A stretch of 64,000 nt of DNA from Novosphingobium resinovorum (GCF_027922145.1 NZ_BSFC01000002.1:110981-174980); one strand, 5' to 3'; numbered from the stretch's first letter, positions 1 through 8,518 are shown. Numbers and translations are program-made. Notes: generated by a model from the letters alone, not told the origin.

Positions 1-71
1 CACCGGATGGGGCTGAGACGTTCTGGCACTCGCCTGAATCGGTCCCCGGGTGTATGGGCGGCCCATCATGA
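1..71 (+). CDS. Possible 3' end of an upstream gene (partial)
   Basis: Frame 3 is open from the window edge to a TGA at 69-71, giving about 22 C-terminal residues ending CMGGPS. The stop overlaps the ctaB ATG in an ATGA arrangement, which is common between co-transcribed genes and is the main reason to believe the frame. The residues are too few to name a family. In related genomes the upstream neighbour is often a cytochrome oxidase subunit, but this tail does not look like a typical subunit I end. Another frame is open here too, so the call is weak. Confidence 0.35.
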   Translation, partial: PDGAETFWHSPESVPGCMGGPS

Positions 72-994
72 CCCCCACGAATTCGATTCCTGCCACCACT
101 TCGGCACCTGCCGATTGGCGCGACCTGATCGCGCTGACCAAGCCGCGCGTGATGAGCCTGGTGATCTTCACCGGCCTGTGTGGCCTGCTCGCCGCGCCCG
201 AAAGCATCCACCCCGTCCTCGGCTTCACCGCCATCCTGTGCATCGCCATGGGCGCAGGCGGTGCGGCCGCGCTCAACCAGTGGTGGGAGGCGGACATCGA
301 CGCCGGAATGAAGCGCACCGCCAAGCGCCCGTTGCCGCAAGGACGGCTCGACCGTACCACCGCGCGCGACTTCGCGGGTATCCTGTGCGCCGCATCGGTG
401 TTCCTGATGGGCTTCGCGATCAGCTGGCTGGCTGCCGCGATCCTCGCGATCTCGATCGTCTACTACGCCGTGATCTACACGATCTGGCTGAAGCCGCGCA
501 CGCCGCAGAACATCGTCATCGGCGGCGGCGCGGGCGCGTTCCCACCGCTGATCGGCTGGATCGCCGCGACCGGCCACATCTCGACGATGCCGGTCGTGCT
601 CTTCGCGATCATCTTCTTCTGGACGCCGCCGCACTTCTGGGCGCTCGCGCTTTTCGTGAAGACCGAATACGCCAAGGTCGGCATCCCGATGATGCCGGTC
701 GTCGCGGGCGAACGCTCGACCCGCCGCCAGATCCTCGCCTACGCCGTGCTGCTGCTGCCGCTCAGCGCGCTGCCATGGTGGCTGCCGGGCAAGGAACACG
801 CGGGCGCGATCTACGGCATCTCGGCGCTGGCGCTCTCCACGGTGTTCCTCGCCCTCTCGATCCGCGTCGGCCTGCGCACGCGCAGCGGCGATGACGATGC
901 CATGAAGCCCGAGAAGCAGCTGTTCGCCTACTCGGTGCTCTACCTTTTCGCCCTGTTCGCCGCGCTCGTGGTCGATCGCTACATTCCGCTTTGA
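68..994 (+). CDS. ctaB: Protoheme IX farnesyltransferase (heme o synthase)
   Basis: This inner-membrane UbiA-family enzyme adds a farnesyl group to heme b to make heme o, the precursor of heme a for the aa3 oxidase. The 308-residue product has eight or nine hydrophobic segments. The prenyl-diphosphate-binding motif [20 protein letters not shown] and the second loop [17 protein letters not shown] are both visible. A GTG at 50 would add six residues, but the ATG at 68 starts the protein where the family usually begins and overlaps the preceding stop. It is followed nine bases later by a small membrane gene and then ctaG, the usual alphaproteobacterial order. Confidence 0.96.
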   Translation: MTPTNSIPATTSAPADWRDLIALTKPRVMSLVIFTGLCGLLAAPESIHPVLGFTAILCIAMGAGGAAALNQWWEADIDAGMKRTAKRPLPQGRLDRTTARDFAGILCAASVFLMGFAISWLAAAILAISIVYYAVIYTIWLKPRTPQNIVIGGGAGAFPPLIGWIAATGHISTMPVVLFAIIFFWTPPHFWALALFVKTEYAKVGIPMMPVVAGERSTRRQILAYAVLLLPLSALPWWLPGKEHAGAIYGISALALSTVFLALSIRVGLRTRSGDDDAMKPEKQLFAYSVLYLFALFAALVVDRYIPL

Positions 995-1003
995 GGACGT
1001 TCC

Positions 1004-1117
1004 ATGACCGAGAAGACCATCGAACAGATCCGTCGCAGCCGTAACCGCGCCCTCGGCCTCAGCCTCGCGGCCTTCGTGGTGCTGGTGTTCTGCATCTCCA
1101 TCGTGAAGATGGGCTGA
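1004..1117 (+). CDS. Small single-span membrane protein between ctaB and ctaG (CoxF-like)
   Basis: This 37-residue protein has a charged N-terminus (MTEKTIEQIRRSRNRA) and one hydrophobic helix at about residues 17-35, ending VKMG. It starts nine bases after ctaB, and its TGA shares one base with the ctaG ATG, so it is embedded in the oxidase operon. Very small membrane proteins at this position are common in alphaproteobacterial cox operons and are annotated as oxidase assembly or CoxF-like proteins. The precise role is unknown. The one-base coupling and the clean helix support it as a real gene. Confidence 0.8.
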   Translation: MTEKTIEQIRRSRNRALGLSLAAFVVLVFCISIVKMG

Positions 1118-1704
1118 TGGCGGGGAAGGGCGAACCCCGCTCCAACCGCAAGGTCGCGCTGACGGCCGCTTCGGCGGCCTTGGCAATGCTCGGCCTCGGG
1201 TTCGCGTCGGTGCCGCTCTACCGCATCTTCTGTCAGGTGACCGGCTACGGCGGCACCACCCAGCGCGCGGACGAGGCCAAGGCGGCCACCGTCAAGGACA
1301 GCGGCCGGACGATATCGATCCGCTTCGACGCCAATGTCGAGCGCAACATGCCTTGGCAGTTCAAGCCGCTCCAGCGCACCGACACGGTATCAATCGGCGC
1401 CCGCGACATGGCGCTGTTCTGGGCCAAGAACGACAGCGACAAGACCGTCACCGGCACCGCCAGCTTCAACGTCGAGCCCGAACAGGCCGCGCGCTACTTC
1501 AACAAGATCCAGTGCTTCTGCTTCACCGAGCAGACGCTGAAGCCCGGCGAGGAAGTGCGCATGCCGGTGCTCTATTACGTCGATCCGGCGATCCTGACCG
1601 ACCCGGACAACAAGGACGTGCAGCAGATCACGCTGAGCTATACCTTCCACGTCACGCGGGTGGAGGACGCAAAGGCACTGGACCATCCGCGCACGGGCAG
1701 TTAA
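1117..1704 (+). CDS. ctaG: Cytochrome c oxidase assembly protein CtaG (Cox11 family, copper delivery)
   Basis: CtaG/Cox11 proteins insert copper into the CuB site of cytochrome oxidase subunit I. This 195-residue protein has one N-terminal membrane helix (about residues 14-33), the conserved YRIFCQVTGYGG segment just after it, and the copper-binding CFCF motif at residues 133-136 in the periplasmic beta-domain. The length is normal for the family. Its start codon overlaps the stop of the 37-residue gene before it, and subunit III follows 82 bases later. Confidence 0.96.
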   Translation: MAGKGEPRSNRKVALTAASAALAMLGLGFASVPLYRIFCQVTGYGGTTQRADEAKAATVKDSGRTISIRFDANVERNMPWQFKPLQRTDTVSIGARDMALFWAKNDSDKTVTGTASFNVEPEQAARYFNKIQCFCFTEQTLKPGEEVRMPVLYYVDPAILTDPDNKDVQQITLSYTFHVTRVEDAKALDHPRTGS

Positions 1705-1786
1705 GCGAAGTACCAAGAACCGTCGGCCATGATAAAACAGGGCGGCAGACGGCACACGAGATTGGATGAACGGGGACGAAGGCACC

Positions 1787-2608
1787 ATGGCAGGTACGAA
1801 GAACCACGATTACCACATTCTTCCGCCCGACATCGCGCCTCTGGCGACGACCATCGGCGCCTTCACCTTCACCACCGGCATGGTGCTGTTCATGCACAAG
1901 ATGCCCGGCGGCCATTTCGTGCCCTGGGCCGGGCTCGCGATCCTGCTGGCCTCGATGTTCATGTGGTTCTCCAAGATCGTCAACGAGGCGCACGCGGGCG
2001 ATCACACGCCCGTCGTCCAGCTGCACCAGCGCTACGGCATGATCCTGTTCATCGCTTCGGAAGTGATGTTCTTCGTCGGCTGGTTCTGGGCCTTCTTCGA
2101 CTTCTCGCTGTTCCCCTCCGAACTGGCGGACGTCATCGGCGGGCAGTGGCCGCCCAAGGCGATCGAGGCGGTCATGGACCCCTTCGCCCTGCCGCTGCTC
2201 AACACGCTGATCCTGCTGTGCTCGGGCACTACCGTCACCTGGGCGCACCACTCGCTGATCCACGGCGATCGTGAAGGGCTCAAGAAGGGCCTGTGGGCGA
2301 CGATCCTGCTCGGCGCGCTGTTCTCGTGCATTCAGGCCTACGAGTACATGCATGCCCCGTTCGGCTTCGGCGGCAACACCTACAGCTCGGCCTTCTACAT
2401 GGCGACCGGCTTCCACGGCTTCCACGTGATCGTCGGCACGATCATGCTGATCGTCTGCCTCAAGCGCACCTACAACGGCGACTTCACGCCCCGCCAGCAC
2501 TTCGGCTTCGAAGCGGCGGCATGGTACTGGCACTTCGTCGACGTGGTGTGGCTGTTCCTCTTCGTCGCGGTCTACATCTGGGGCGGCTGGGGCTATCCCA
2601 CGCATTAA
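1787..2608 (+). CDS. ctaE: Cytochrome c oxidase subunit III
   Basis: Subunit III of the aa3-type oxidase, a membrane protein of 273 residues with about seven transmembrane segments. The N-terminus MAGTKNHDYHILPPD and the segments ASEVMFFVGWFWAFF and GFHGFHVIVGT are typical of the family. An ATG at 1766 would add seven residues (MNGDEGT), but the ATG at 1787 gives the usual family N-terminus. A strong terminator follows, so the oxidase transcript probably ends here and SURF1 may depend on readthrough or its own promoter. Confidence 0.96.
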   Translation: MAGTKNHDYHILPPDIAPLATTIGAFTFTTGMVLFMHKMPGGHFVPWAGLAILLASMFMWFSKIVNEAHAGDHTPVVQLHQRYGMILFIASEVMFFVGWFWAFFDFSLFPSELADVIGGQWPPKAIEAVMDPFALPLLNTLILLCSGTTVTWAHHSLIHGDREGLKKGLWATILLGALFSCIQAYEYMHAPFGFGGNTYSSAFYMATGFHGFHVIVGTIMLIVCLKRTYNGDFTPRQHFGFEAAAWYWHFVDVVWLFLFVAVYIWGGWGYPTH

Positions 2609-2648
2609 TTGGCCCACGCACTGATCGAACAGATCGTTCATTCCGAAA

Positions 2649-2680
2649 AGGCAGCCGAAGACCGCTTCGGCTGCCTTTTT
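2649..2680 (+). terminator. Rho-independent terminator after ctaE
   Basis: A perfect 12-bp stem, AGGCAGCCGAAG / CTTCGGCTGCCT, with a four-base loop is followed by a run of T residues. It sits between the subunit III stop and the SURF1 start, only 17 bases before that ATG, so it also lies in the leader of the next gene. Confidence 0.9.
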
Positions 2681-2696
2681 CGCATCAGGACCTGAC

Positions 2697-3251
2697 ATGC
2701 GCCGCATCCCCGTCTTCGCGACCCTCATCGTCCTTGCCGCCGTGGCGGTGATGATCGCGATGGGCTTTTGGCAACTGCGCCGCCTCCATGAAAAGGAAGC
2801 GCTGCTGGCCCACTACGCCGCCGCGCAGAAGAACCCCGCGCCCGTCGAGTGGACATCCCGAGGCGTCGGCAAGGACCTGCTCTATCGCCGCGCCCATCTC
2901 GTCTGCGCGGGCGTAGGCGACCGCAGCAGCATCGCCGGAAGCAACGCCAAAGGGGAGCCCGGCGTGGCCCAGACCGCCGAATGCACGCTGCCGGGCGGTG
3001 GCAGGGCGCTGGTGGTGATGGGATGGTCGCTCCAGCCCAACGCTGGAGCATGGCAGGGCCGAGACGTCACCGGCATGATCGCCCCCGGCCCGCGTCTTGT
3101 GGCGATGCCTGCGGTTGGCGGACTGGAGGAAAACGCGATCCCTGATCCGGCGGATCTGCCGAACAACCACTTGTCGTATGCGGGGCAGTGGTTCTTCTTC
3201 GCGGCTACGGCGTTGGTTATCTACTTTCTGGCGCTCAGGAAGAGGAAGTAG
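2697..3251 (+). CDS. SURF1 family cytochrome oxidase biogenesis protein
   Basis: SURF1 proteins help assemble the heme a centres of cytochrome oxidase. The 184-residue product has the family layout: an N-terminal helix (about 6-22) followed by GFWQLRRLHEK, a periplasmic domain, and a C-terminal helix (about 163-180) preceded by NNHLSYAGQWFFFA. It is shorter than the 220-250 residues common in the family because the periplasmic loop is compact. It follows the subunit III terminator closely and belongs functionally to the cox genes upstream. Confidence 0.9.
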   Translation: MRRIPVFATLIVLAAVAVMIAMGFWQLRRLHEKEALLAHYAAAQKNPAPVEWTSRGVGKDLLYRRAHLVCAGVGDRSSIAGSNAKGEPGVAQTAECTLPGGGRALVVMGWSLQPNAGAWQGRDVTGMIAPGPRLVAMPAVGGLEENAIPDPADLPNNHLSYAGQWFFFAATALVIYFLALRKRK

Positions 3252-3252
3252 G

Positions 3253-3443
3253 AAGTCCTGGGGCCCCCCATATACCTTTGGCGCCCCAGACCCCCATACC
3301 GTCGTCGTCGGGCGCGCAGCAGCCTCAGCCACACATTGCGCCGCAGGCTGTTTTGTCTCCCGGCTCATCGTGGGCGCGGGAGGAGGCTGCGCGCGTCACC
3401 TCGACGGTTAAGGGGTCTGGGGCGATGGCCCCAGATTCATTTC
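3253..3443. repeat. Intergenic element copy 1 with hairpin ends (~190 bp, MITE-like)
   Basis: Almost the whole gap between SURF1 and thrC matches 29453-29630. Shared blocks in order are AAGTCCTGGGGCC, CCCCAGACCCCC, a GTCGTCG/GCGCGCAG region, GCGCCGCAGGCT, TCCCGGC, and CACCTCGACGGT (ACCTCGACGGT in the other copy). The right end is a perfect hairpin, CTGGGGC-GATG-GCCCCAG. The reverse complement of the left end of copy 2 matches this right end at 22 of 23 positions. No coding potential was recognised. It may be a non-autonomous element or a structured extragenic repeat. Confidence 0.75.
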
Positions 3444-3504
3444 TTTCCTTCTTCACACCCTTCACGCTCTTTTCATTTCCCGCCTTCACGGCTAACCGCG
3501 CCCG

Positions 3505-4908
3505 ATGGACTATATCAGCACCCGCGGCAGCGCTCCGGCGCTTGATTTCGAAGGCGCGACGCTTGCCGGCCTCGCATCGGATGGTGGCCTTTACGTTCCG
3601 CGTGAGTGGCCGCGTTTCTCGGCCGAGGAAATCGCGAGCTGGGCGGGGCTTCCTTATGCCGAGCTGGCCGCCAAGGTCATGGCGCCGTTCGTCGCGGGCA
3701 GCCTCACCGAAGAGCGCCTGCTGGAGCTGACCACGGCAGCTTACGGCCGTTTCGCGCATGACGGCGTAACGCCGCTCAAGCAGCTCGATTCGCAGCAGTG
3801 GTTGCTTGAGCTGTTCCACGGCCCGACGCTGGCGTTCAAGGACGTGGCGCTGCAGTTGCTGGGCCTGTTGTTCGAGGAGTTCCTTGGCCGTTCGGATCGC
3901 AACCTGACGATCGTGGGTGCGACCTCGGGCGATACCGGGTCTGCGGCGATTGACGCGGTTGCGGGGCGTGCGAAGGTGGACATCTTCATGCTCCACCCCA
4001 AGGGCCGCGTTTCGGACGTGCAGCGCCGCCAGATGACGACGGTGCTGGCGCCCAACGTGCACAACATCGCGCTGGAGCACGCCAACTTCGACGACGCGCA
4101 GGCGATCGTGAAGCGCGTGTTCAATGACAAGGGTATGACCGACCGCTTCGCCATCGGCGCGGTGAACTCGATCAACTGGGCGCGCCTGATGGCGCAGGTC
4201 GTGTACTACTTCGCGGCCGGGCTGCAGCTTGGCGCGCCGCATCGCAAGGTGGCGTTCTCGGTGCCGACGGGCAACTTCGGCGACGTTTTCGCGGGCTATG
4301 TGGCGGCGCAGATGGGTCTGCCGGTCGAGAGGCTGATCGTCGCGACCAACGTGAACGACATCCTTCACCGCGCGCTGGCCGAGGGCGATTACTCGCAGGG
4401 GACGGTGACGCCGACCGCTGCGCCGTCGATGGACATTCAGGTGTCCTCGAATTTCGAGCGCCTGCTGTTCGACCTCGGGGGGCGCGACGGCAAGGCTCTG
4501 GCCGAGCAGATGGCCGGGTTCGAATCGACGAAGGCGATGCAACTGACCAACGCGCAGCGTGAGGGCGCCTCGGCGCTGTTCTCGTCGGCCCGTGCCGATG
4601 CCGACGAGATGGCCTCGACCATCCGCAGGGCCTACGAGGCGACCGGCGAACTGATCGACCCGCACACCGCCTGCGGTCTTTTCGCCGCGCGCACGGCGGG
4701 CATCGACGCGAGCGTGCCGGTCGTCACGCTGGCGACCGCGCACCCCGCCAAGTTCCCCGAGGCCGTCGAGCGCGCCACCGGCCAGCGCCCGACCCTGCCG
4801 ACCCGCGTGGGCGACCTGTTCGAGCGTGAGGAAAAGTACGAAACGCTGCCCGGCACCTTCGAGGCCGTGACCGAATTCGTGGCGGCGCACGCCAGCCCGA
4901 AAGTCTGA
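3505..4908 (+). CDS. thrC: Threonine synthase
   Basis: This PLP enzyme converts O-phospho-L-homoserine to L-threonine in the cytosol. The 467-residue protein begins MDYISTRG like other members of the long (type II) class. The PLP lysine is K112 in HGPTLAFKDVALQLLG, and the phosphate-binding segment SGDTGSAAIDAVAGR follows. Its TGA overlaps the ATG of the next gene by one base, so the methyltransferase downstream is probably co-expressed. Confidence 0.97.
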   Translation: MDYISTRGSAPALDFEGATLAGLASDGGLYVPREWPRFSAEEIASWAGLPYAELAAKVMAPFVAGSLTEERLLELTTAAYGRFAHDGVTPLKQLDSQQWLLELFHGPTLAFKDVALQLLGLLFEEFLGRSDRNLTIVGATSGDTGSAAIDAVAGRAKVDIFMLHPKGRVSDVQRRQMTTVLAPNVHNIALEHANFDDAQAIVKRVFNDKGMTDRFAIGAVNSINWARLMAQVVYYFAAGLQLGAPHRKVAFSVPTGNFGDVFAGYVAAQMGLPVERLIVATNVNDILHRALAEGDYSQGTVTPTAAPSMDIQVSSNFERLLFDLGGRDGKALAEQMAGFESTKAMQLTNAQREGASALFSSARADADEMASTIRRAYEATGELIDPHTACGLFAARTAGIDASVPVVTLATAHPAKFPEAVERATGQRPTLPTRVGDLFEREEKYETLPGTFEAVTEFVAAHASPKV

Positions 4909-5795
4909 TGGCTGAGCTTGTCACAGAGCCGCTGATCCTCGCCGGAGAGGGTTGGGCGGATTACGGCCTCGTCGATTCGGGCCACGGACGCAAGCTGGAG
5001 CGCTACGGCGACTACCGCTTCGTGCGCCCCGAACCGCAGGCGATGTGGACTCCGCGGAGCGAGCATTGGGACGCCCATGGCGAGTTCGTGCCTGGTTCGG
5101 ACGAGGACGGCGGTGGCCGCTGGCAGTTCGACAAGGCCGTGCCGCGCGATGGCTGGCCGCTGGCGTGGAACGAAGTTTCGTTCACCGCGCAGTGCACCCC
5201 GTTCCGTCATCTCGGCTTCTTCCCGGACATGGCGCCGGTGTGGGACTGGATGCGCGGGATGCTGGCCGGGCGCACCGATGCCAGCACGATGAACCTGTTC
5301 GGCTATACCGGCGTCGGCACTCTTGCGCTGTCGGCCCATGGCCCGGTGACGCATGTGGATGCGTCCAAGAAGTCCGTCGCGCAGGCGCGCGAGAACGCCG
5401 CTCTGGCGGGGCTGCAGGACCGCCCGGTGCGCTGGATGATCGACGACGCGGCCAAGTTCGCCGCGCGCGAAGTCCGGCGTGAGAAGCGTTACGACGGCAT
5501 CATCCTCGACCCGCCCAAGTTCGGGCGCGGCCCCACCGGCGAGACCTGGCGTCTGGAAGAGCACCTTCCGGGGCTTCTCGCCGATTGCCGCAAGCTGCTC
5601 GATGCCGACAGCCGGTTCCTGTTCCTGACGGTCTATGCGGTGCGCATGTCTTCGCTGGCGCTGGCCGGGCTGATGGACGAGCTGTTCGCCGGACTTCCCG
5701 GGAAGATCGAGCATGGCGACCTGTCGGTGCGGGAAGATGGCGAGGGGCGGTTGCTGCCGACCGCGATCTTCGCGCGCTGGTCGAACCCGGCGTAA
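4908..5795 (+). CDS. Class I SAM-dependent methyltransferase (RlmI/RlmK-like catalytic domain)
   Basis: The 295-residue protein has a Rossmann methyltransferase fold: motif I NLFGYTGVGTLALSA at about 129-143, an acidic residue in HVDASKKSV, and the catalytic-pocket motif DPPKFG at 201-206. DPPKF-type motifs with this layout occur in 23S rRNA cytosine-5/guanine-N2 methyltransferases of the RlmI/RlmK group. The N-terminal PUA domain of RlmI is absent, so RNA is a likely but unproven substrate. It is translationally coupled to thrC. Confidence 0.85.
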   Translation: MAELVTEPLILAGEGWADYGLVDSGHGRKLERYGDYRFVRPEPQAMWTPRSEHWDAHGEFVPGSDEDGGGRWQFDKAVPRDGWPLAWNEVSFTAQCTPFRHLGFFPDMAPVWDWMRGMLAGRTDASTMNLFGYTGVGTLALSAHGPVTHVDASKKSVAQARENAALAGLQDRPVRWMIDDAAKFAAREVRREKRYDGIILDPPKFGRGPTGETWRLEEHLPGLLADCRKLLDADSRFLFLTVYAVRMSSLALAGLMDELFAGLPGKIEHGDLSVREDGEGRLLPTAIFARWSNPA

Positions 5796-5796
5796 G

Positions 5797-5912
5797 GCCC
5801 ACCCCTGCCCCCTCCCGCAGGCGGGAGGGGAATGAGAGCAAAGCCCTTCGCCCTCCTGCATGCGGGAGGGCCGGGAGGCTTGGCCCGCAGGGCCTAGCCG
5901 GACGGGGTGGGC
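5797..5912. repeat. Intergenic palindromic element with GCCCACCCC ends, copy 1
   Basis: The stretch begins GCCCACCCC and ends GGGGTGGGC, and carries internal palindromes CCCTCCCGCAGGCGGGAGGG and CCTGCATGCGGGAGG. A shorter relative with the same ends and the same CCCTCCCGCATGCGGGAGGG core lies at 38725-38801. It fills most of the gap between the methyltransferase gene and folB and shows no reading frame of note. Confidence 0.7.
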
Positions 5913-5952
5913 ATTCCCATCCGCGCCGCCATCCCCTAAAGGCGCCCACATC

Positions 5953-6324
5953 ATGGCCGATTCGCTGATCCTTGAAGTCGCCGATTTCGAGCAGGATGTC
6001 CTCACCGGCATCTACTCGGAGGAAACCGGCAAGCCGCAGCCCCTGCGTTTCACCATCACGGTGAAGCTGCGGCCCGCGGACCACTACGCCCCCGACACGC
6101 CGCTGACGGCGAGCAAGAACTACATGGACCTCAAGTTCGCGGCGTCGGAGGCGCTGCCACAGGGCGTCCACTTCAAGCTGATCGAGGCGGTCGCCGATCA
6201 CGTCTGTGAGACGCTGTTCCTGCAGGACGAGCGGGTCGAGGCGGTGACGGTGAAGATCGTCAAGCTGGCGCTCACCGAGGTCAACGAACTGATCGGCATG
6301 ACCCTGACGCGGGAACGTCGTTGA
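5953..6324 (+). CDS. folB: Dihydroneopterin aldolase
   Basis: FolB cleaves 7,8-dihydroneopterin to the hydroxymethyl pterin used in folate synthesis. The 123-residue product begins MADSLILEVADFEQD and has the T-fold pattern of the family, including an acidic residue after the first strand and the C-terminal VEAVTVKIVKLALTE. Longer upstream starts run through the repeat and were rejected. Its stop overlaps the TTG start of the next gene. Confidence 0.85.
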   Translation: MADSLILEVADFEQDVLTGIYSEETGKPQPLRFTITVKLRPADHYAPDTPLTASKNYMDLKFAASEALPQGVHFKLIEAVADHVCETLFLQDERVEAVTVKIVKLALTEVNELIGMTLTRERR

Positions 6325-6680
6325 ACGAGTTGCTCCATCTCGGGCCGCTGTCGGACGACGCGCTCGAGGCTGCGGCCGATTTCCATGCCCGCCTGCTGCC
6401 CGGGATCGAGGCGACGCTGTCGGGCGGCGCCGATCCGCTGACGCTGGTTTTCCTGCCCGCGAATCACGAGCATCGCGCCTGGCGCCTTGCCGCCGTGCAG
6501 GGCCTTGCCCGCCGCTTCGCACCTTCGCGGGTCAATGCCGTCGAGAGCGACGCCGGAGCAGGTGGGCGGGAGGCTGTGGCGGCGGCGCAACGCTGGCTCG
6601 ATGGTGCAGGCGGTGTGACGGGACAATTACTACCGCTCAATGGCAAGGGCGCGGGCGGAGTGCTATATCCGTCCGAATGA
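6321..6680 (+). CDS. Small protein resembling the C-terminal part of a short-chain dehydrogenase
   Basis: This 119-residue protein starts at a TTG overlapping the folB stop, and its own stop overlaps the moaA ATG, so it sits in a tightly coupled gene string. The segment WRLAAVQGLARRFAPSRVNAV resembles the helix and strand after the catalytic YxxxK in short-chain dehydrogenases, where GLARELAP.RVNAV is typical. The Rossmann GxxxGxG and the catalytic Tyr are missing. It is best described as an SDR-derived fragment of unknown function. The double overlap suggests it is translated. Confidence 0.65.
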   Translation: MNELLHLGPLSDDALEAAADFHARLLPGIEATLSGGADPLTLVFLPANHEHRAWRLAAVQGLARRFAPSRVNAVESDAGAGGREAVAAAQRWLDGAGGVTGQLLPLNGKGAGGVLYPSE

Positions 6681-7696
6681 GCACGCCGCAGCCCCTCGTC
6701 GACCAGTTCCAGCGCAGGATCACGTACCTGCGCCTGTCGGTGACCGACCGCTGCGACTTGCGCTGCGCCTACTGCATGCCGGAGCGGATGACGTTCCTTC
6801 CCAAGAAGGACGTGCTGACGCTCGACGAGATGCACGACCTTGCCCTCGGCTTCATCGCACGCGGTATCACCAAATTGCGGCTGACCGGCGGCGAACCGCT
6901 GGTCCGGCGCGACATGATCGACCTCGTCCGGGCGCTCGGCCGCCGGATCGGCGCGGCTGACGGGCAGGGTGGGCTGGAAGAGCTGACCCTCACCACCAAC
7001 GGCACCCGCCTTGCCGAATTCGCCGACGATCTGCGCGCGGCGGGGGTGCGGCGGATCAACGTTTCGCTCGATACCCTCGACCGCGAGGCTTTCGCGCGGC
7101 TGACCCGGCGCGATTCGCTGCCGCAGGTGCTGGAGGGGCTGGCGGCGGCGAAGGCGGCGGGCCTGAAGGTCAAGCTCAACACTGTGGCGCTCAAGGGCAT
7201 CAACGAGCACGAGATCGCCGATATCGTCGCCTGGGCGCACGCGCAGGGCTTCGAGGCGACGCTGATCGAGGTCATGCCGCTGGGCGAAGTGGAGGAAGAC
7301 CGCTTCGACCACTACCTGCCGCTCGTCGCGGTGCAGGAGGATCTGGCCCGGCGCTGGACCCTGACGCCGAGCGGGCACCGCACCGGCGGCCCGGCGCGTT
7401 ACTGGGACGTCGCGGAAACCGGCGGACGGCTCGGCCTGATCAGCCCGCTGACAAACAACTTCTGCGAGGGCTGCAACCGCATCCGCGTCACCGCGACGGG
7501 GCAGCTCTATGCGTGCCTCGGCGGCAATGAGCAGGTGGACCTGCGCGCGGCGCTGCGTTCGGACGATCCGCAAGGCGCCTTGTCGGCGGCGCTGGACACG
7601 GCGATGCGGATCAAGCCTGAGCGCCATCACTTCGCGATCGACGGACGCGGCGAGGCGCCTGCGCTGGCGCGGCACATGTCGATGACGGGTGGGTGA
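6677..7696 (+). CDS. moaA: GTP 3',8-cyclase MoaA (molybdenum cofactor step 1)
   Basis: This radical-SAM enzyme acts with MoaC to turn GTP into cyclic pyranopterin monophosphate. The 339-residue protein has the radical-SAM CDLRCAYC motif (C26, C30, C33), the GGEP SAM-contact motif at 71-74, and the second cluster motif FCEGCN followed by a third Cys in LYACLG. It ends with the Gly-Gly tail the family needs for activity. moaD and moaE follow within a few bases, but moaC is not in the window. Confidence 0.97.
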   Translation: MSTPQPLVDQFQRRITYLRLSVTDRCDLRCAYCMPERMTFLPKKDVLTLDEMHDLALGFIARGITKLRLTGGEPLVRRDMIDLVRALGRRIGAADGQGGLEELTLTTNGTRLAEFADDLRAAGVRRINVSLDTLDREAFARLTRRDSLPQVLEGLAAAKAAGLKVKLNTVALKGINEHEIADIVAWAHAQGFEATLIEVMPLGEVEEDRFDHYLPLVAVQEDLARRWTLTPSGHRTGGPARYWDVAETGGRLGLISPLTNNFCEGCNRIRVTATGQLYACLGGNEQVDLRAALRSDDPQGALSAALDTAMRIKPERHHFAIDGRGEAPALARHMSMTGG

Positions 7697-7697
7697 T

Positions 7698-7952
7698 ATG
7701 AGCGCGAAACTGGTGTTCCTCGGACGGCTTGAGGAGCTGGCGGGGACGGATGGCATCAGCGTCGATGTACCGCTCGGCTGGGCCGCTCTGCTGGCGCATC
7801 TGGAGGAGCATTACACGCCCGATCTGGTCGAGACCGTCGCCGGAGTGCGGGTGAAAGTCGCGCTCAACGGCGCGCTGATCGCCGAAAAGGGCGGCGTGGT
7901 GCTGGCAGAGGGCGACGAACTGGCCTTCCTGCCGCCGGTTTCGGGTGGCTGA
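7698..7952 (+). CDS. moaD: Molybdopterin synthase small subunit MoaD
   Basis: MoaD carries the sulfur for dithiolene formation as a thiocarboxylate on its C-terminal Gly. This 84-residue ubiquitin-like protein ends FLPPVSGG, giving the required double Gly. The ATG at 7698 was chosen over the GTG at 7689 because it follows the moaA stop directly. It is one base from moaE, its partner in the synthase heterotetramer. Confidence 0.95.
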   Translation: MSAKLVFLGRLEELAGTDGISVDVPLGWAALLAHLEEHYTPDLVETVAGVRVKVALNGALIAEKGGVVLAEGDELAFLPPVSGG

Positions 7953-7953
7953 C

Positions 7954-8394
7954 ATGTCCGACGTTCGCCTGCTGACGTCCGGCTTCGATCCGGCAGCGGA
8001 ACTGAGCGCCTTCACCGCCGCGCACCCGCAAGCGGGCGGGATCGTCAGCTTCCTTGGGCAAGTGCGTGAGGGCGCGGGCTGCGAGGCGCTGGAACTGCGG
8101 CACTATGACCCGCTGACGCTGCCCGCGATGCAAGATCTGGCGACGCGCGTGCGCGGGCGCTGGGCGCTTGACGGGCTGCTGGTGATCCACCGCAGCGGGG
8201 TGATGCTCCCGGCCGAGCCGATCGTGCTTGTTGCCGCCGCTGCCCGGCACCGGCGCGATGCCTTTGCGGCGGCGGACTTCGCGATGGACCACCTCAAGAG
8301 CGAATCGTGGTTCTGGAAGCGCGAGAAGACCGGCGGCCAATGGCGCTGGATCGAACCGCGGGAGCAGGACTTCGAGGATATCGCGCGCTGGTGA
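7954..8394 (+). CDS. moaE: Molybdopterin synthase catalytic subunit MoaE
   Basis: MoaE converts precursor Z to molybdopterin using sulfur from MoaD. The 146-residue protein has the conserved catalytic lysines K115 and K122 in MDHLKSESWFWKRE and the active-site HR motif near residue 79. The ATG at 7954 follows the moaD stop by one base. An in-frame GTG at 7945 inside moaD is possible but less likely. Confidence 0.95.
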   Translation: MSDVRLLTSGFDPAAELSAFTAAHPQAGGIVSFLGQVREGAGCEALELRHYDPLTLPAMQDLATRVRGRWALDGLLVIHRSGVMLPAEPIVLVAAAARHRRDAFAAADFAMDHLKSESWFWKREKTGGQWRWIEPREQDFEDIARW

Positions 8395-8397
8395 CCC

Positions 8398-8426
8398 CGT
8401 CGTCCCGGATAAAGTCCAGGACGACG
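8398..8426. terminator. Hairpin after moaE
   Basis: CGTCGTCCCGGA and TCCAGGACGACG form a 12-bp stem with one G-T pair around a TAAAG loop, four bases after the moaE stop. The tail is AAATTTC rather than a T run, so it may be a weak terminator or an mRNA 3' stabilising structure. Confidence 0.6.
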
Positions 8427-8518
8427 AAATTTCTTCTCTCCGGCGGGGGTTTTGACCCGCATCAACGAATCATGGCGCGAAGGCGCGCATATGCCGATCA
8501 CCCAAGGAGATCAGCATC

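Noticed and set aside
7-894. 295-codon frame overlapping ctaB
   Set aside because: Out-of-frame shadow of ctaB with very high Arg content; ctaB has all family motifs.
3325-4890. 521-codon open frame antisense to thrC
   Set aside because: His/Arg-rich composition without domain features, and fully covered by the well-supported thrC gene.
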